From Lagopus muta (lineage: Eukaryota; Chordata; Aves; Galliformes; Phasianidae): DNA of 64,000 bases. The notes below the pieces were generated by a model. That model was not told the origin of the DNA, did not search any database, and saw only the letters and a list, made by a program, of their open reading frames with translations. Where the stretch lies: positions 2,317,501 to 2,381,500 of the forward strand of contig NC_064437.1 in NCBI RefSeq assembly GCF_023343835.1, read 5' to 3'. The position numbers and the translations under genes are program-made. This document shows, piece by piece, positions 39,490 to 50,500 of this stretch (position 1 is its first letter; each line of letters opens with the position of its first letter).

Positions 39490-39800
39490 CTGCCCGCGCT
39501 CGCCTTTCTCCCCCCGCCGGCGCCTCGCGGGGTGATCGACGCTTCCCCGCTCGCGCCGCCGCAGCGCCGCGGCCCTTCGCGGTCGCCGTACCTTGGGGGT
39601 GGGGCGGCGGCCTGTACAGCGGCTCTCTGCTGAGTCTCCGCTCCGGCTGACGGGCAGGATGGGGCCCGCCGCTTACCGCGCGGTGAGCCCCGTGGCGCGG
39701 CCGGCCGAGGAGCGGCCCGCCGGTGCTTAGCCGCGAGGGGCGCGCGAGGGACTACAGCTCCCAGAGGGCGCTGCGGCGGCGGGCGGCCAGGCCGGCGGCG
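39490..39800 (-). promoter_or_regulatory. ATG4C: candidate ATG4C promoter and non-coding first exon
   Basis: The start-codon exon has a splice acceptor in its 5'UTR, so the transcript must start upstream. The nearest CpG island holds two good minus-strand donors: GGGCAG|GTGAGG (exon edge 39490) and CCCAAG|GTACGG (exon edge 39592). Either could end exon 1, and they may be alternatives. The transcription start is probably at about 39.6-39.8 kb. No TATA box is evident. Confidence 0.5.
39751..39770 (+). promoter_or_regulatory. ZNF143/Staf-type motif (forward)
   Basis: ACTACAGCTCCCAGAGGGCG matches the vertebrate promoter motif ACTACAnnTCCCAG exactly in its core. Its 3' half (CCAGAGGGCGC) also resembles a CTCF core. 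Binding is inferred from the motif only. Confidence 0.5.
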
Positions 39801-39811
39801 CTCCCGCGCGG

Positions 39812-39833
39812 GGCATGCCGGGAGCTGTGGTCC
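39812..39833 (-). promoter_or_regulatory. ZNF143/Staf-type motif (reverse)
   Basis: On the minus strand this reads ACCACAGCTCCCGGCATGCC, close to the motif consensus ACTACAnnTCCCAGCATGCC. It faces the forward site about 42 bp away, giving an inverted pair. Confidence 0.45.
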
Positions 39834-39960
39834 GGCGGGAGGAGGGCTGGGCTGCGGGCGAGCCCGCGGGAAGGCGGGCGCAGGGCGCGGCGCCTGTCGT
39901 CCCCTCACGGCGCGTCGCCGCCCTCGCGCGCACCAGCTGTAGCTGCGGCACAGCGACGGG

Positions 39961-42900
39961 GCTCCAAAAACCTCACGTTCTGTGTGGGCTGATGGGATTT
40001 AAAACCCCAGCTGAAACTTAAGTGCACGCTAACGCTGTTAACACTTCAAATCGCTTTTTAAAGTTGATGTTCTGAAAGTACGTAGGGAGGAATCATGCCT
40101 CTCAGTTTCCTGAGAGGAGCAACCTGCTGAGCGGTTGGTTGTAGCGTTTCATGAAGGTGGTTCTTCATCAGTTCTCAGCTTAAGAATAACCACTGGATTT
40201 GTGGGGAGCCAATGCCGCCCTGCCTTCCCCCCCCCCCAGGAAAAACCAAAAACACCAAAAGAAACACCAACAAAAAAACTGCAGGATGCAGCTTAAATTT
40301 CATATCCCATTTCGTATCCCTGCTGCCCTTGAGTAAGGCTGTCCCTGCACTCGGCGCTGCAGCAGCACACCTTTGAGATGGTGAGGAAAACGTGCTTTTT
40401 GTTTTTTTTCCCATGTCATGATTTGACTGCCTTCTGGAGGCTAGAGGCCATCGGGCTGCGCTTATGTATTTTTTATAGCAGCACGTTATAGTGCTGATCT
40501 AAAGGTGACCTTCAGAAGCACCAACAACTGGTTTTAATGTTGGCTGCTTTTTTTTTTTTTTAATGTACGGATCGGGTCCATAAGCACGTAAGATCTTGGG
40601 TATTAATGTGCAAAGCAGAAGACAAACCTTGTTTCAAGGATGTAAGTGTTGGGTTGGAGCCGGGATGTAGGAGCTCAGCACTCTGCTCCCTACTGCCCTT
40701 CAGCTCACCGCTGCACACCCATAAATCAGCCATCCCAGTCCTTTGGGGGAATCCTTCAAGCTCCAGCAGTGAGCATCTCCACACAGCAGCTGTTGCTGTT
40801 CCTTCTCAAAACCAGAAAGGAGCGGTGATGCAGGGAAAGTTGCTCTCGTGCCCTGTGCATATTCCAAGCCAAGATAAAGATTTTAAAGTAAAACACGCTT
40901 GCTGTTTGTATTAAAGTCATGAAAGACTGTCCGTACAGTCTGGGTAATCTGTCAGTGCAGAAGGAGACAGGCCTCCCGCCTTCCAAATGTTATGACCCAT
41001 TTTAGCAATAATAGTTCTTTAAAGTTTCATCTTTGCTTATGTTTTCAAAGACAAAGATGAATGTGCTTGTCTGTTTGTGTATGGTCTCGAATATTGAGAG
41101 CTCAGTAGCTCACATGGCTTGGATTTGGGTAAATATTGAACAAAGAATTATTCAGTTGATCAAATGAAATGACTATTCCCTTGCCTGAAATTAGTTGCCT
41201 GCACCTTCCTGCTTTGAAATTTAATAACCATGCCCTGATTTGATAGGCCACACAATATGCCATCTGGATATACATTGTAAATCCCTCAGGCAATCAGGTT
41301 ATGAGAATGAAGATATTTATTTTCTGCTTTTTGCATCAGTCAGATCATGCAAAACAAAGCTTTGATTGCAAAATAATTCCACAGGCAACCATAAATAACT
41401 ATCTGTAAAGAGAGTTTCCTTCACCTTGACTAATTCCTTCTCTGTAGGAAAGATTTGCAGAAGGAGTGGGAAAGAACATATCATGTTCAACAGAATTCTA
41501 ACGAACGTCACATAGTTTGCACTTGCAACATTTTAATACCATAAAGGCCATGCAAACCATCCATTTGTGCTAAATTAGTATGGGATGAGTAATGAAATAT
41601 TTTAAATCTGTGATTATGGAAGATGTAATTTGTCTTTCCTTTTTTAGTAGGTAAGCAAAACAGGTAACACAAAGAGGCAGCATCAAAAAGACTAAGAATT
41701 AGAGAAGATGCTCTCTGCTTTATGGATATCTGAGATACCATGGTAACACAACTTCTATTCACTGCAGAATGGTAAGATAGCACCAAAATGCTGGGCAGTT
41801 AGAGGAATTAAGATGCTCCTGTGTCTGCAGCTAGTCCGCTAGTTCACCTTTGGGATCTGAGCATCCACCAATAATATGCAATATGTTTATAAGCAGCCGT
41901 TTGTGTGTTTTGTAAGCAGTGCAGACCTTAGGTCAAACAGCTGGAAAGAATTTTTCATCGTTTATTTTTAGTTTAATTTCCTAGGGAAGCAAGCCATTTC
42001 TGATCTACTTCTCTTTGGAAAGCTTTAAGAGCACTCGGCAATTGAATCAGGTTTGTAGAGCCTTGAAGATACTACAGGCCTCCAGTTTCTGTGCAATAGC
42101 TGCTCAAGCAGAAAGGTTAAAGGGGGAAGACTGCAATCAAGGCTGCGCTAATTCTGCTGCTCTCAGAACTGCTTGTTAGAATATTTTACTCTAAGGTTAC
42201 TCCCACTCATTCAGGAGCAGAAAACCTCAGGCACGCTTGTAACAGGGTTGTTTGTGCTTAGCAACACTACTGGAAATAGAATGGTTAGATAAAGAACGCA
42301 GAGCTTTGTAAAGACTACAAGTGTTTTTAATTAAAATATAACCGCTGCGATGAATATTTTGTTTCTGAAGCAAACCTGTTACTGTAGAATGTCATGGGTT
42401 TCCCAAGGAAACTGGAATCTTCAAGGTTAATAGCTAGTGCAAGCACACAGCAAAGCAACAAAGAAACATGTAAACCTGAGGAAACCTTTCAGGGAACAAA
42501 GGATTCTCTGATATTGCTTTCCCTGGTGTATGCACAGACTTTGTGACTATGCTGTCAGCCCAGCTGTCCTTTTCTAGACAAGCCACCTTTCTACCAAGTG
42601 TCAGCCTGCTCACGTGTGCCTGCTGTGTCCGTCTGCTTGTGGGAGCAATTGAGGCAGCAGTATGTGCACCATCCTCAGAGCACTTTTGCAAAATGAAAGG
42701 GACAAACTGAGCATGGCTCCTGCAGAGATTGCAGTTTAGGTATTTGCCTCCACAGATTTTGCCAGTGTGATTCTGCTTGTACCACTGACTCCATCCAAAA
42801 ACAGATTTTCTTACCCTCTCCTGGGATTAGGCCAGGGAAGAGCACCAGTGCCTGGGACTGCTGTTCCCAAGAAAGGAAGTGTGATCCTCCACTGGGATAG

Positions 42901-45900
42901 GGAAATTTTGCTCTAGGCAGGAGGCTGTTTTATGCACAGCTGTTTTGCAGAAGTTGACATGATTTGAATTCAGTCCCCAGAACTGCAGCATTTCTCTCTT
43001 ACTGTAACTCCTGTGATCTTCTGATGGCAGCGAGGAAGAATATTGTTCCCTTTAAAACTGATCTTTGAAACACTACACATAGGGCACTTTGGCTCCATTA
43101 GTGTTTGCTATGCCTGTCTTGAGCTGTCTGTAAAAGAAATAGCATCGACATGAGGAATGTGAGGAAGGCTGCAGGCACTCTAACAGTCCTCACTCCTTTG
43201 TTATCCTTAGTTTCCCATTCACCCAGTAGAATCTGAGCACTGGGCAAATGAAACTGCACTTTCCTGCTCCGAGAACTCCAACATCTTCACTCTTGCCACA
43301 AGTCTTGAAATGAGTTTGTTCATGTTTAGTTCCTTAGCTTCAAAGAAATGACTTTCGAGAGACAGGCAGAGATTTGGCCCTTAATTAATTTAATTCGTTT
43401 CACTTAGCTGCCAGTAGATGGCTCTCTGAATTTACAGACCCATGTTTACTTCTTTGTTTATTGACTAATGCTGGACACATTTGCAGTGGAAAATGTATCC
43501 AATGTTTTTGCTTTGAGGAAGTTTATGTAAGAAGAACAAGGAAGCACTGGCTGAGTAAATGGACTGCTAACAAACAAAGCATGGGATCAGTTTGCTTCTT
43601 GCAAAATGGTTTGCAGCTACAGCACAAAAGATTTTTCTTGTGCAGAACTTAATTTAGGAGTTATCAGATTCAATGAGTTGCACCTGTGTTCAGAACATGC
43701 ACTTACCAAATTTCGTTATAACCAAGTAAGATTTGTTCTCAATTAAAAAACAAAACCAAAACCAATTTAGTCGCTTATTTTAAAGGATGCATGTGGTTTA
43801 TGGGAAGGAATGCTTCTGAACTTACAGCAATGCTTCTTCATTCATTAGGGCAGATGTTTCACAGACACACGTGTGTTGTAGAGCACCTTGTCTAGGCTAT
43901 GAGCTTTAGACAGGTAGTTGCTCAGACCCAGCATAGCTCACAGATATAAACACAACTATTTGTCCCTTGCATTTTAACAACATTTATTAGAGAAGAGTGA
44001 CTTTCAACGTGGCAGTCCATGTTATGATAACTTGCTGGGCTCCTCCTGAGCCCCCACATCAGCGGGGTGACTAGAAAGGAAATGCAACAGATAGAGTGGA
44101 GCCTCATCAACGTCCACAGTGTCCCTCACCTCCCAGTTCAGCATATGCTCTGTCCTGCTGAAGCATCAATGTGCCCAGGAGAAGTGAGCATCACCCCTTT
44201 TCACTGACAAGTGTGCTTACCTGGAGCAGCAGATGCCTTATTGATGGCTGTGCAGATGGGCTAACTTCTTTGGGATGTAGTAGGGTCTTTCCAAGGCAGA
44301 TTCATCCCATCTATGGAATCACATGTAAAACAACACAAGTGCCTCCTTTTTTGCTTTCTAAAATGGGGTTAAAAATTACAGTGTGCTGAAAGAATGTCAC
44401 CCTAATTTAAAGAAAATAGTTCTGTTTTCTACTCCAGGTAAAATGTGCCACACAACAACAGTTGCTTTTGAATCAGAAGTTGCTTGTTTCCAAAGAGATG
44501 TCTAGAGAAAAGTGTTTTTCACACTGAAATCCCGCATCACAGGTTGTCCACACTGTTTTTATGAAGCATGAGTTTCTTTCTTCAGACAAAACGTTTCCTC
44601 CTATTAATTATCTTCACTTGCAAATGAGAAAACAGAGGCAGATAGGTTATGTGACTCAGCGCCTGTCAGTGACAGCACTTGAAATAATACAGACATGCCA
44701 CAACGTCAATCATACTGATCTGTCAGTGATACGGAGTCAGGATTTATTGTCACCATGAATTTTCGTGTCTGGCATTGTTTTTTTGATTGTGAAATACTCC
44801 CATTTTTCCCATCGTATTTCTTTTTCCTTGATTTCTCTTGGTTAGTACTCCATACACTGCAACATTCAGATTCAATCTGCAGGATCTCTTTACAAGGGCC
44901 AGCCTGAGGTCTCTCAGTACTTAAAGTCATTGACACCAACTTTGTAGGCTGTTGCTGGGTTGTTAGAAGGTGAGTAACAAATCTTCATTATGAGGGTGAA
45001 GTGAAGAAAGGTGAACTACCAAGGGGAAGTTCTTTCCTATGAGAGTGGTGAGGTGCTGGAACAGCTGCCCAGAGAGGCTGTGGATGCCCTGTCCATCCCT
45101 GGAGGTGTTCAAGGCCAGGTTGCATGGGGCCTTGGGCGGCCTGGTCTAGTATCAAATGTGGAGGTTGGTGGCCCTGCCTGCAGCAAGGAGGTTGGAGCTT
45201 CACGATCCTTGAGGTCCCTTCCAACCCAAGCCATTCTGTGATTCTATGATTCCTTCCCTTGCCCCATTTTAGCATATAGCAAGTTGTACAAAGGCCCTTC
45301 ACTGCACAGGAGAGACTGTTGCCATAATTCAAAGCTTGATTGCTCTCAGCTATATTCCTGCTCTTCCAGCAAGGCTGCTGTCTCTCTGGCAAGAGTGGCA
45401 GGGCAGGACGGGTGTCCCCACCTCAGCCAAAAGTTCAGAGCTCTGCTTCCTTGTGCTTTCAGATGTCAGAGCACATCTGTGTCTCACCCACTGCCCCTCT
45501 GCTGGTTGCTTCCAGCACTGAGGTGGCTGCGCTGCTGGAAGCAAGTTTGCTGCAGCTCGTCTGGCCAAGCTTCAGCTCAGGAACAGGCAGTGCAGAGCAG
45601 GGCACTGACAGATAAGTGGTAGTGACCTCTGACAGCCCACACTGACAAACCAGCTGTAGAAAGCTTTAAATAAGGGATACATAGCTTTGGGGGATAATAC
45701 TGAGCCAACTTTGCATGCACTGCCAACAAAACAAGTTCTTCTGTCAGGGGTGAGAATGAAACCTAAAATCCAGGAAGTCTCTTCATCAACCACTGACACT
45801 GTGTCTGTGTGGCAGGGTTTGGGGCTGCATTGCTCTGTGGCACCTCCTGGCAGTGACAAGAATGTTCCTTTCCAGATATGCAGGATTCTCAGTTTCACTA

Positions 45901-46794
45901 TAGAAGAGTTGGGCAGCAACATTCTCCTTTCAAGCAGAATGAAACAAGTCCTCCTGCATCTCCACTGATGGCTATTTGGAAAAGAAATTCTATGCAAGGA
46001 AATATATCTGGTGATTCTGCATGTAAAGGATGGACAAAAACTCAGACGTAAGGAGGTGAATGAATGGCTGTTCGGCTTATCCTGCCCACCCTCTGTGATG
46101 GATTCATCCCACCTGCAATTCCACATGCCAGCAGCAGTTCAGCAGCAGAACTCTTTATCCTGGCAGAGGCTGGGGATGTTTCCTCCCCTTCCCCTGTGGT
46201 GAGGAGCAGCCCTTTCTCCATTGCATACAACGGGGCTTTGCTTTGCAGCATCCCCATCTGTGTGCAGTGTGTGCGCATCTGCGTAGCGCATGCCAGCACA
46301 GTTGTGTAGCAGGCCACAACCTCATCTCCACCAGATTCACTTCGTACTCACACGGAGTCTGCTCAGCTCACACATGTATATATCTGTGGATTTCAGGGCC
46401 TGACATTCCCCGTGTAACAGATGCTGGAAGCGATCACACATCGCACACAGATGGCATCGGCCCAATTCACACTTGCAACTTTGGGACACTTCCGGGATTG
46501 CTATTAATAGTCTTCTGCTTTAGATTAATGCACGGCACGTGTCGGCGCAGCATTGGCTCTGCTTTATCTGTGGGGACGCGGCCTGGATTCAATCTTTGCC
46601 TTTGAAGTACTGAAATAGCATTGCACGGCAGCACAGCCTCAGGACAGAGTGATGGGAGTCGCGTCACGCCGCTTCGAGGCACCGCTGGGGCTTTGGGGCT
46701 GAGCTTAGCGCGATACGCCGGTCTCTCTTTGTTCCCAACAGCCAAACCCTGCTGTTCTGAAGGAGAGCGAAGCATCACAGCGCTCGGCCTTCAC
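39961..46794. other. intergenic spacer between the ATG4C and DOCK7 CpG islands
   Basis: About 6.8 kb with no supportable gene. Contains a poly-C run near 40231, a T14 run at 40548-40561 and a CR1 copy at 45028-45254. Frames at 45572-46126 (minus, 184 codons) and 45687-45968 (plus) show no recognisable domain. Confidence 0.6.
45028..45254 (+). mobile_element. CR1 3' fragment between ATG4C and DOCK7
   Basis: Plus orientation, beginning near AAGGGGAAGTTCTTTCCTAT and ending CCATTCTGTGATTCTATGAT. Same subfamily as the copy at 38762. Confidence 0.93.
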
Positions 46795-47590
46795 AACGGC
46801 AACGGCACGGCTCAGCCCGCCGGGGAAGGAGGCGGCGCCCGCGCGGGGCCGGCGCCGGGGCTGCGGACGCTGCCGGCACTGAGCGGCGGCCGCGCCCGCG
46901 CGGGGACAATGCGTCCTCCGAGCGCCGTATGTCTGCGAGCAGCGGCGCCGCGCCGCCAGCAGGGGGAGCAGCGGGCGGGCACGGCCAGCGCCGGGGGGGG
47001 AGCCGGGCCGGCAGCGCCGCGCGGGTGCGCGCCTCCGCCGAGCATTACGGCGCCCGTTCCCGGCTCCTAGCGCCGAGCGAGCCATGGCCGAACGCCGCGC
47101 CTTCGCGCAGAAGATCAGCAGGTAGCGCGGAGCGGAGTGGGGGGTCGGGGCCGGCGGGGGGCACCGCCGCGCTGCGCCGCGCCCATCGGGGTCGGCCCGG
47201 CGTCCCGGCCCCGGGGCCGCTCTGCGGGGCCCGGCGGGGCGTGCGGGGCGGGGCAGGGCCGGCTGCGGGGCCGCGCTGGGGGCCGCGGTTCCCCCGACAA
47301 AGGCGTGGTGGAGGCGGCGTGCGCCCGGTGCCGCTTCCCTTGGGGATAAACCGAACGGAGCCGTTTGAGAAGGGCAGCGGGACCGAGCCGCCCGCCGCAG
47401 CAGCTCGCTCTGCCCGCACAATGGGCCCGGCCCGCCGGTACGGCCCTTTGTGTGCGCGGAGCGGGGGGCCGGCGGCCTCGGGCTCCGCATCGCGGCGTTG
47501 TGTGCGTTGTTTACTTCTTTAGTAACGAAGGAATATTTATGGAAAATCTCCCCGCGCCTTCTCGAGCCCCTTCGGGGTCTGACGGGGTTC
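46795..47590. promoter_or_regulatory. DOCK7: CpG island and promoter of DOCK7
   Basis: High G+C with dense CpG surrounding DOCK7 exon 1, including a GC box (GGGGCGGGGC near 47244) just inside intron 1. No TATA box is evident. A 389-codon minus-strand frame through this island (46705-47874) is a composition artefact rich in Arg, Ala and Pro. Confidence 0.8.
47084..47121 (+). CDS. DOCK7: DOCK7 exon 1 coding part
   Basis: 38 nt encoding [12 protein letters not shown] plus two bases of an Arg codon. The start context GCGAGCCATGG is a good Kozak match. The donor AGCAG|GTAGCG is weak because it lacks G at +5. The reading frame and exon 2 junction (AG|A = Arg, then ACC GTG GCA) fix the splice point. 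Confidence 0.93.
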
Positions 47591-50500
47591 GCGGTTCTGT
47601 TGGCAGTTCTCAGCGGACGCCTCCCCAGCCCCGGCCGATGGGGCTGAGAGCAGGAGCGAAGGCTGGGTCGTGTGTACGTGGTAAAGCGGCGAGTATGGGA
47701 GCTGTGTCTGATCCGATGGTGGAGAAAGGCCGCCAGGAAGGGAATTGATGGAAAGGGCTGTGTAGGACTGGGGCGGCAGTGGTCCCACCCCGACGTCGCT
47801 CCTTTCAGCGCTCTGCCACGGCTCAGCGTCTCCGGAATGCTCTGCTGCCGGGCTGTAGCCATAGAAATCATCACATGGGGGACAAATAGTAGAAGTGGGA
47901 CCGAAGAAGCTAAGCAGCGTGACAGGAAGTTCCATAAAATGGCCCTAGGATGGGTCAGTGCTGCTGGTGCACCTTCTGCCTCTGCCAGCTACTAGCTTGG
48001 CACAGTAGATAGATTTTACCCACCAAGACAGATGCACTTTGGTGGTTCTAGTATTCATCTCACAGGGTGCTACGGCATGGGTTGCAGCTGTGCCATCTTT
48101 GTACCTTTTGATCTAATGCACTCGATGTGTTTTCATGCCAACCCAGTGGTGGCATTTTATGCAAGTAGAGGCAGTCTTTTTAATGTGCCAGGTTCATTTG
48201 TGGAGTTGGATGTTCTTGCATGCTGTGCTTGCTAAACACTGGGTAGCGTGCAATGGCATCAGCTTGGAACAGAGCTGCTGTGTGTTAGGTTGGATGTTAG
48301 GAAAGATTCTGCCCTGAAAGAGCAGTCGGGCACTGGCATGGGCTGCCCATGGACTGGTGGGATCACCAGCCCTGGGGGTGTGTCAGAACCAGGGGGACGT
48401 GGCCCTGGGCACAGTGGACTCAGTGATCTTAGATGTTTTTTTGAATCTTAATGATTCTGTGATCTCCAAGTCCTCATCCTGGAGGATATCCTTATTTACA
48501 TGACTGCTGCCTTTCTGCCTGGGATTTCCCATGTTGGAGTGTTGCCTTCAGGTTTGTAATTCATGGGCAGCACACCCAGTGCGTGTGAACCAAAAACCTG
48601 TGGGCAGAGATGTGTACCCAGAGGTGCTCGCACTGAGCTGTAGCCCTTTTCACCAACACAGAATATGCTGCTCTGCAACTTAGAGTTTCAGAGGCTGAGG
48701 GATTTGGTCACAACAAACAGCATCCGGAAGTCCCACGAGCTGTCTTGATGGCTGCTGGAAGCCCTCCCTGGCTGCATTGTTTAGAGAAGAATAGATCCAT
48801 CCCATATTCACACTCTGCCCTCCGGTTTGGCTTGCTCGTTGAGGTACACATACCATTTGTCTTATTCACACACAGGAAGTGGTCACACTGCTCTTGGTTT
48901 GGCCATTTGTGTGTAATTCAGTTGGGGTGTAGTTCGAATCTGTAAATGTGAATTTCTTTAAGGCTTACCTAGCAAAGAGATAGAAGTTTCTAAGCTGCTT
49001 GTTGCAGTAGTGGGAGGAAGGAAAAAAAACAACAACATTGTCTCTTTTTCTTAGAAAAACCGCGGATGTGGTCTTTGCAAAACTGATTTATCATGCTTTC
49101 TTCAACCACTGTGGTACACCTCAAAGATAGGCACAGAACTCCTGTGCCCTGTGGAGTCTGTTTATCACTATTGGAGCATTTAAATACTCATGTGGGCACT
49201 TCTCAATGGCTGCTGCAGCAGTTTCAGAAAAATCTGGCCTGCTAGAAGATGTCTTTCTGACCAGGTTATACTGCTTTTCTACTGGAAGGCTTCAAGCTTC
49301 AGCAGATTTTAACTTGAACTTTGGCCATCACATGCGCTTACTAATTCTTGACCTTAGCAGAAGAAGCTCTTGAGTTAAACTTATTAGAGTGTGGTAAATG
49401 ATATCTGAAATGGTTAATTTTTAATTGAAAATACACTGTTAAATCATTTTTCTATGTAACTATTGGAACATCCTTCTGTAGCATCATGATACTTCTGTAG
49501 TCGCTTGTACAGTGCTCACAGAATCATAGAATCATTTGAGTTGGAAAAGGGCTTTAAAAGCCACCTGGTTCCATTCTGCTGCAACAAACAGGGCCACCCA
49601 TAGCTCCATAGGTGCTCAGAGCCCCTTCCCTGACCTTTGGTGCGTGCAGGGTTGGGGCATCCATCACGTCTCTGGGCTCTCTGTGCCAGTGCTGTAGTGT
49701 TTCTTCCATCTCTCTGTAAAAGAAGAGCTGTGTTTCTGTTCAGTGCCTCTGTTCAGCTTATATGGTGCTTGAGGGACTAGAAAAGAGTTGGTAAAGCTGA
49801 GATCCACGCTGGCAGAGGTAAATGCAGGTGTTAAGACCTCTCAATAAAAGCCAAACAGATGTCAGTAATACATTGAGGAACATACAGTAACAACTGAGGA
49901 ACTCTGAACTGCCTGTCCTCTCCCAGCAGGGGCTGAGCCTACAGTCCCAGTGCTGCATCTGGCCCCCCTGGGGTTCCTGCCATGCGCTCACCCCTTCAAC
50001 TCTGAGCACTGCACTTTTCCAGCTGAAGTATCCCCATATTTTTTCAGGATATGTTGTTGTTTGGCAGAGAAATGGGATGTGGAGGCCCTGTACTCTGAAG
50101 CTCAGTAGTGAGCTCATAGTCCTAGCTGCTGAATTGTGTTGTATCACACAGCCCATCTTTCCAGGGGTAAACGGTGGAAAAGTTCTGCAGATTTGGTCAG
50201 AATTCAAATAAAGAAGATGGAAGAAATGCTCTATAAACATCATGCAGCATACATGTTTGGGCAGGTGAACATAGCCTTTCCTACAAGCCTTGGTCTGTGC
50301 CCTCTCATTGTCCTTAAGCCATCCTGCTGCTTCAGTGGGACCATCACCATTTGGAAGATGCTTGGGTGAGTTGTGTCCTTTCTGAATTCTGCAGCTGAAC
50401 AGGATTCTTCTGGCCTGGAATAATGCCCCTTCCTTGCCCTCTGTTTTCCTGTGCATTTCAACCTCACGCTCTCCAAGTTTGATTTTTACTGGTGGAAAAA

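Larger units (their letters stand above)
39170..39960. promoter_or_regulatory. CpG island at the ATG4C 5' end
   Basis: Dense CpG and very high G+C over roughly 800 bp, sharply bounded by AT-rich DNA on both sides. All long frames seen in it on either strand are alanine-, arginine- and proline-rich composition artefacts. It carries two ACTACAnnTCCC-type sites listed separately. Confidence 0.85.

Noticed and set aside
39486-39908. 140-codon minus-strand and overlapping plus-strand frames in the ATG4C CpG island
   Set aside because: GC-rich composition removes stop codons in every frame here. The sequence is low-complexity and has no family resemblance.
45572-46126. 184-codon minus-strand frame between the two genes
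   Set aside because: No recognisable motif, irregular composition, and an equally open frame on the opposite strand.
46705-47874. 389-codon minus-strand frame across the DOCK7 promoter
   Set aside because: It lies in a CpG island, is dominated by Arg, Ala, Pro and Gly, overlaps DOCK7 exon 1 on the other strand and shows no domain.
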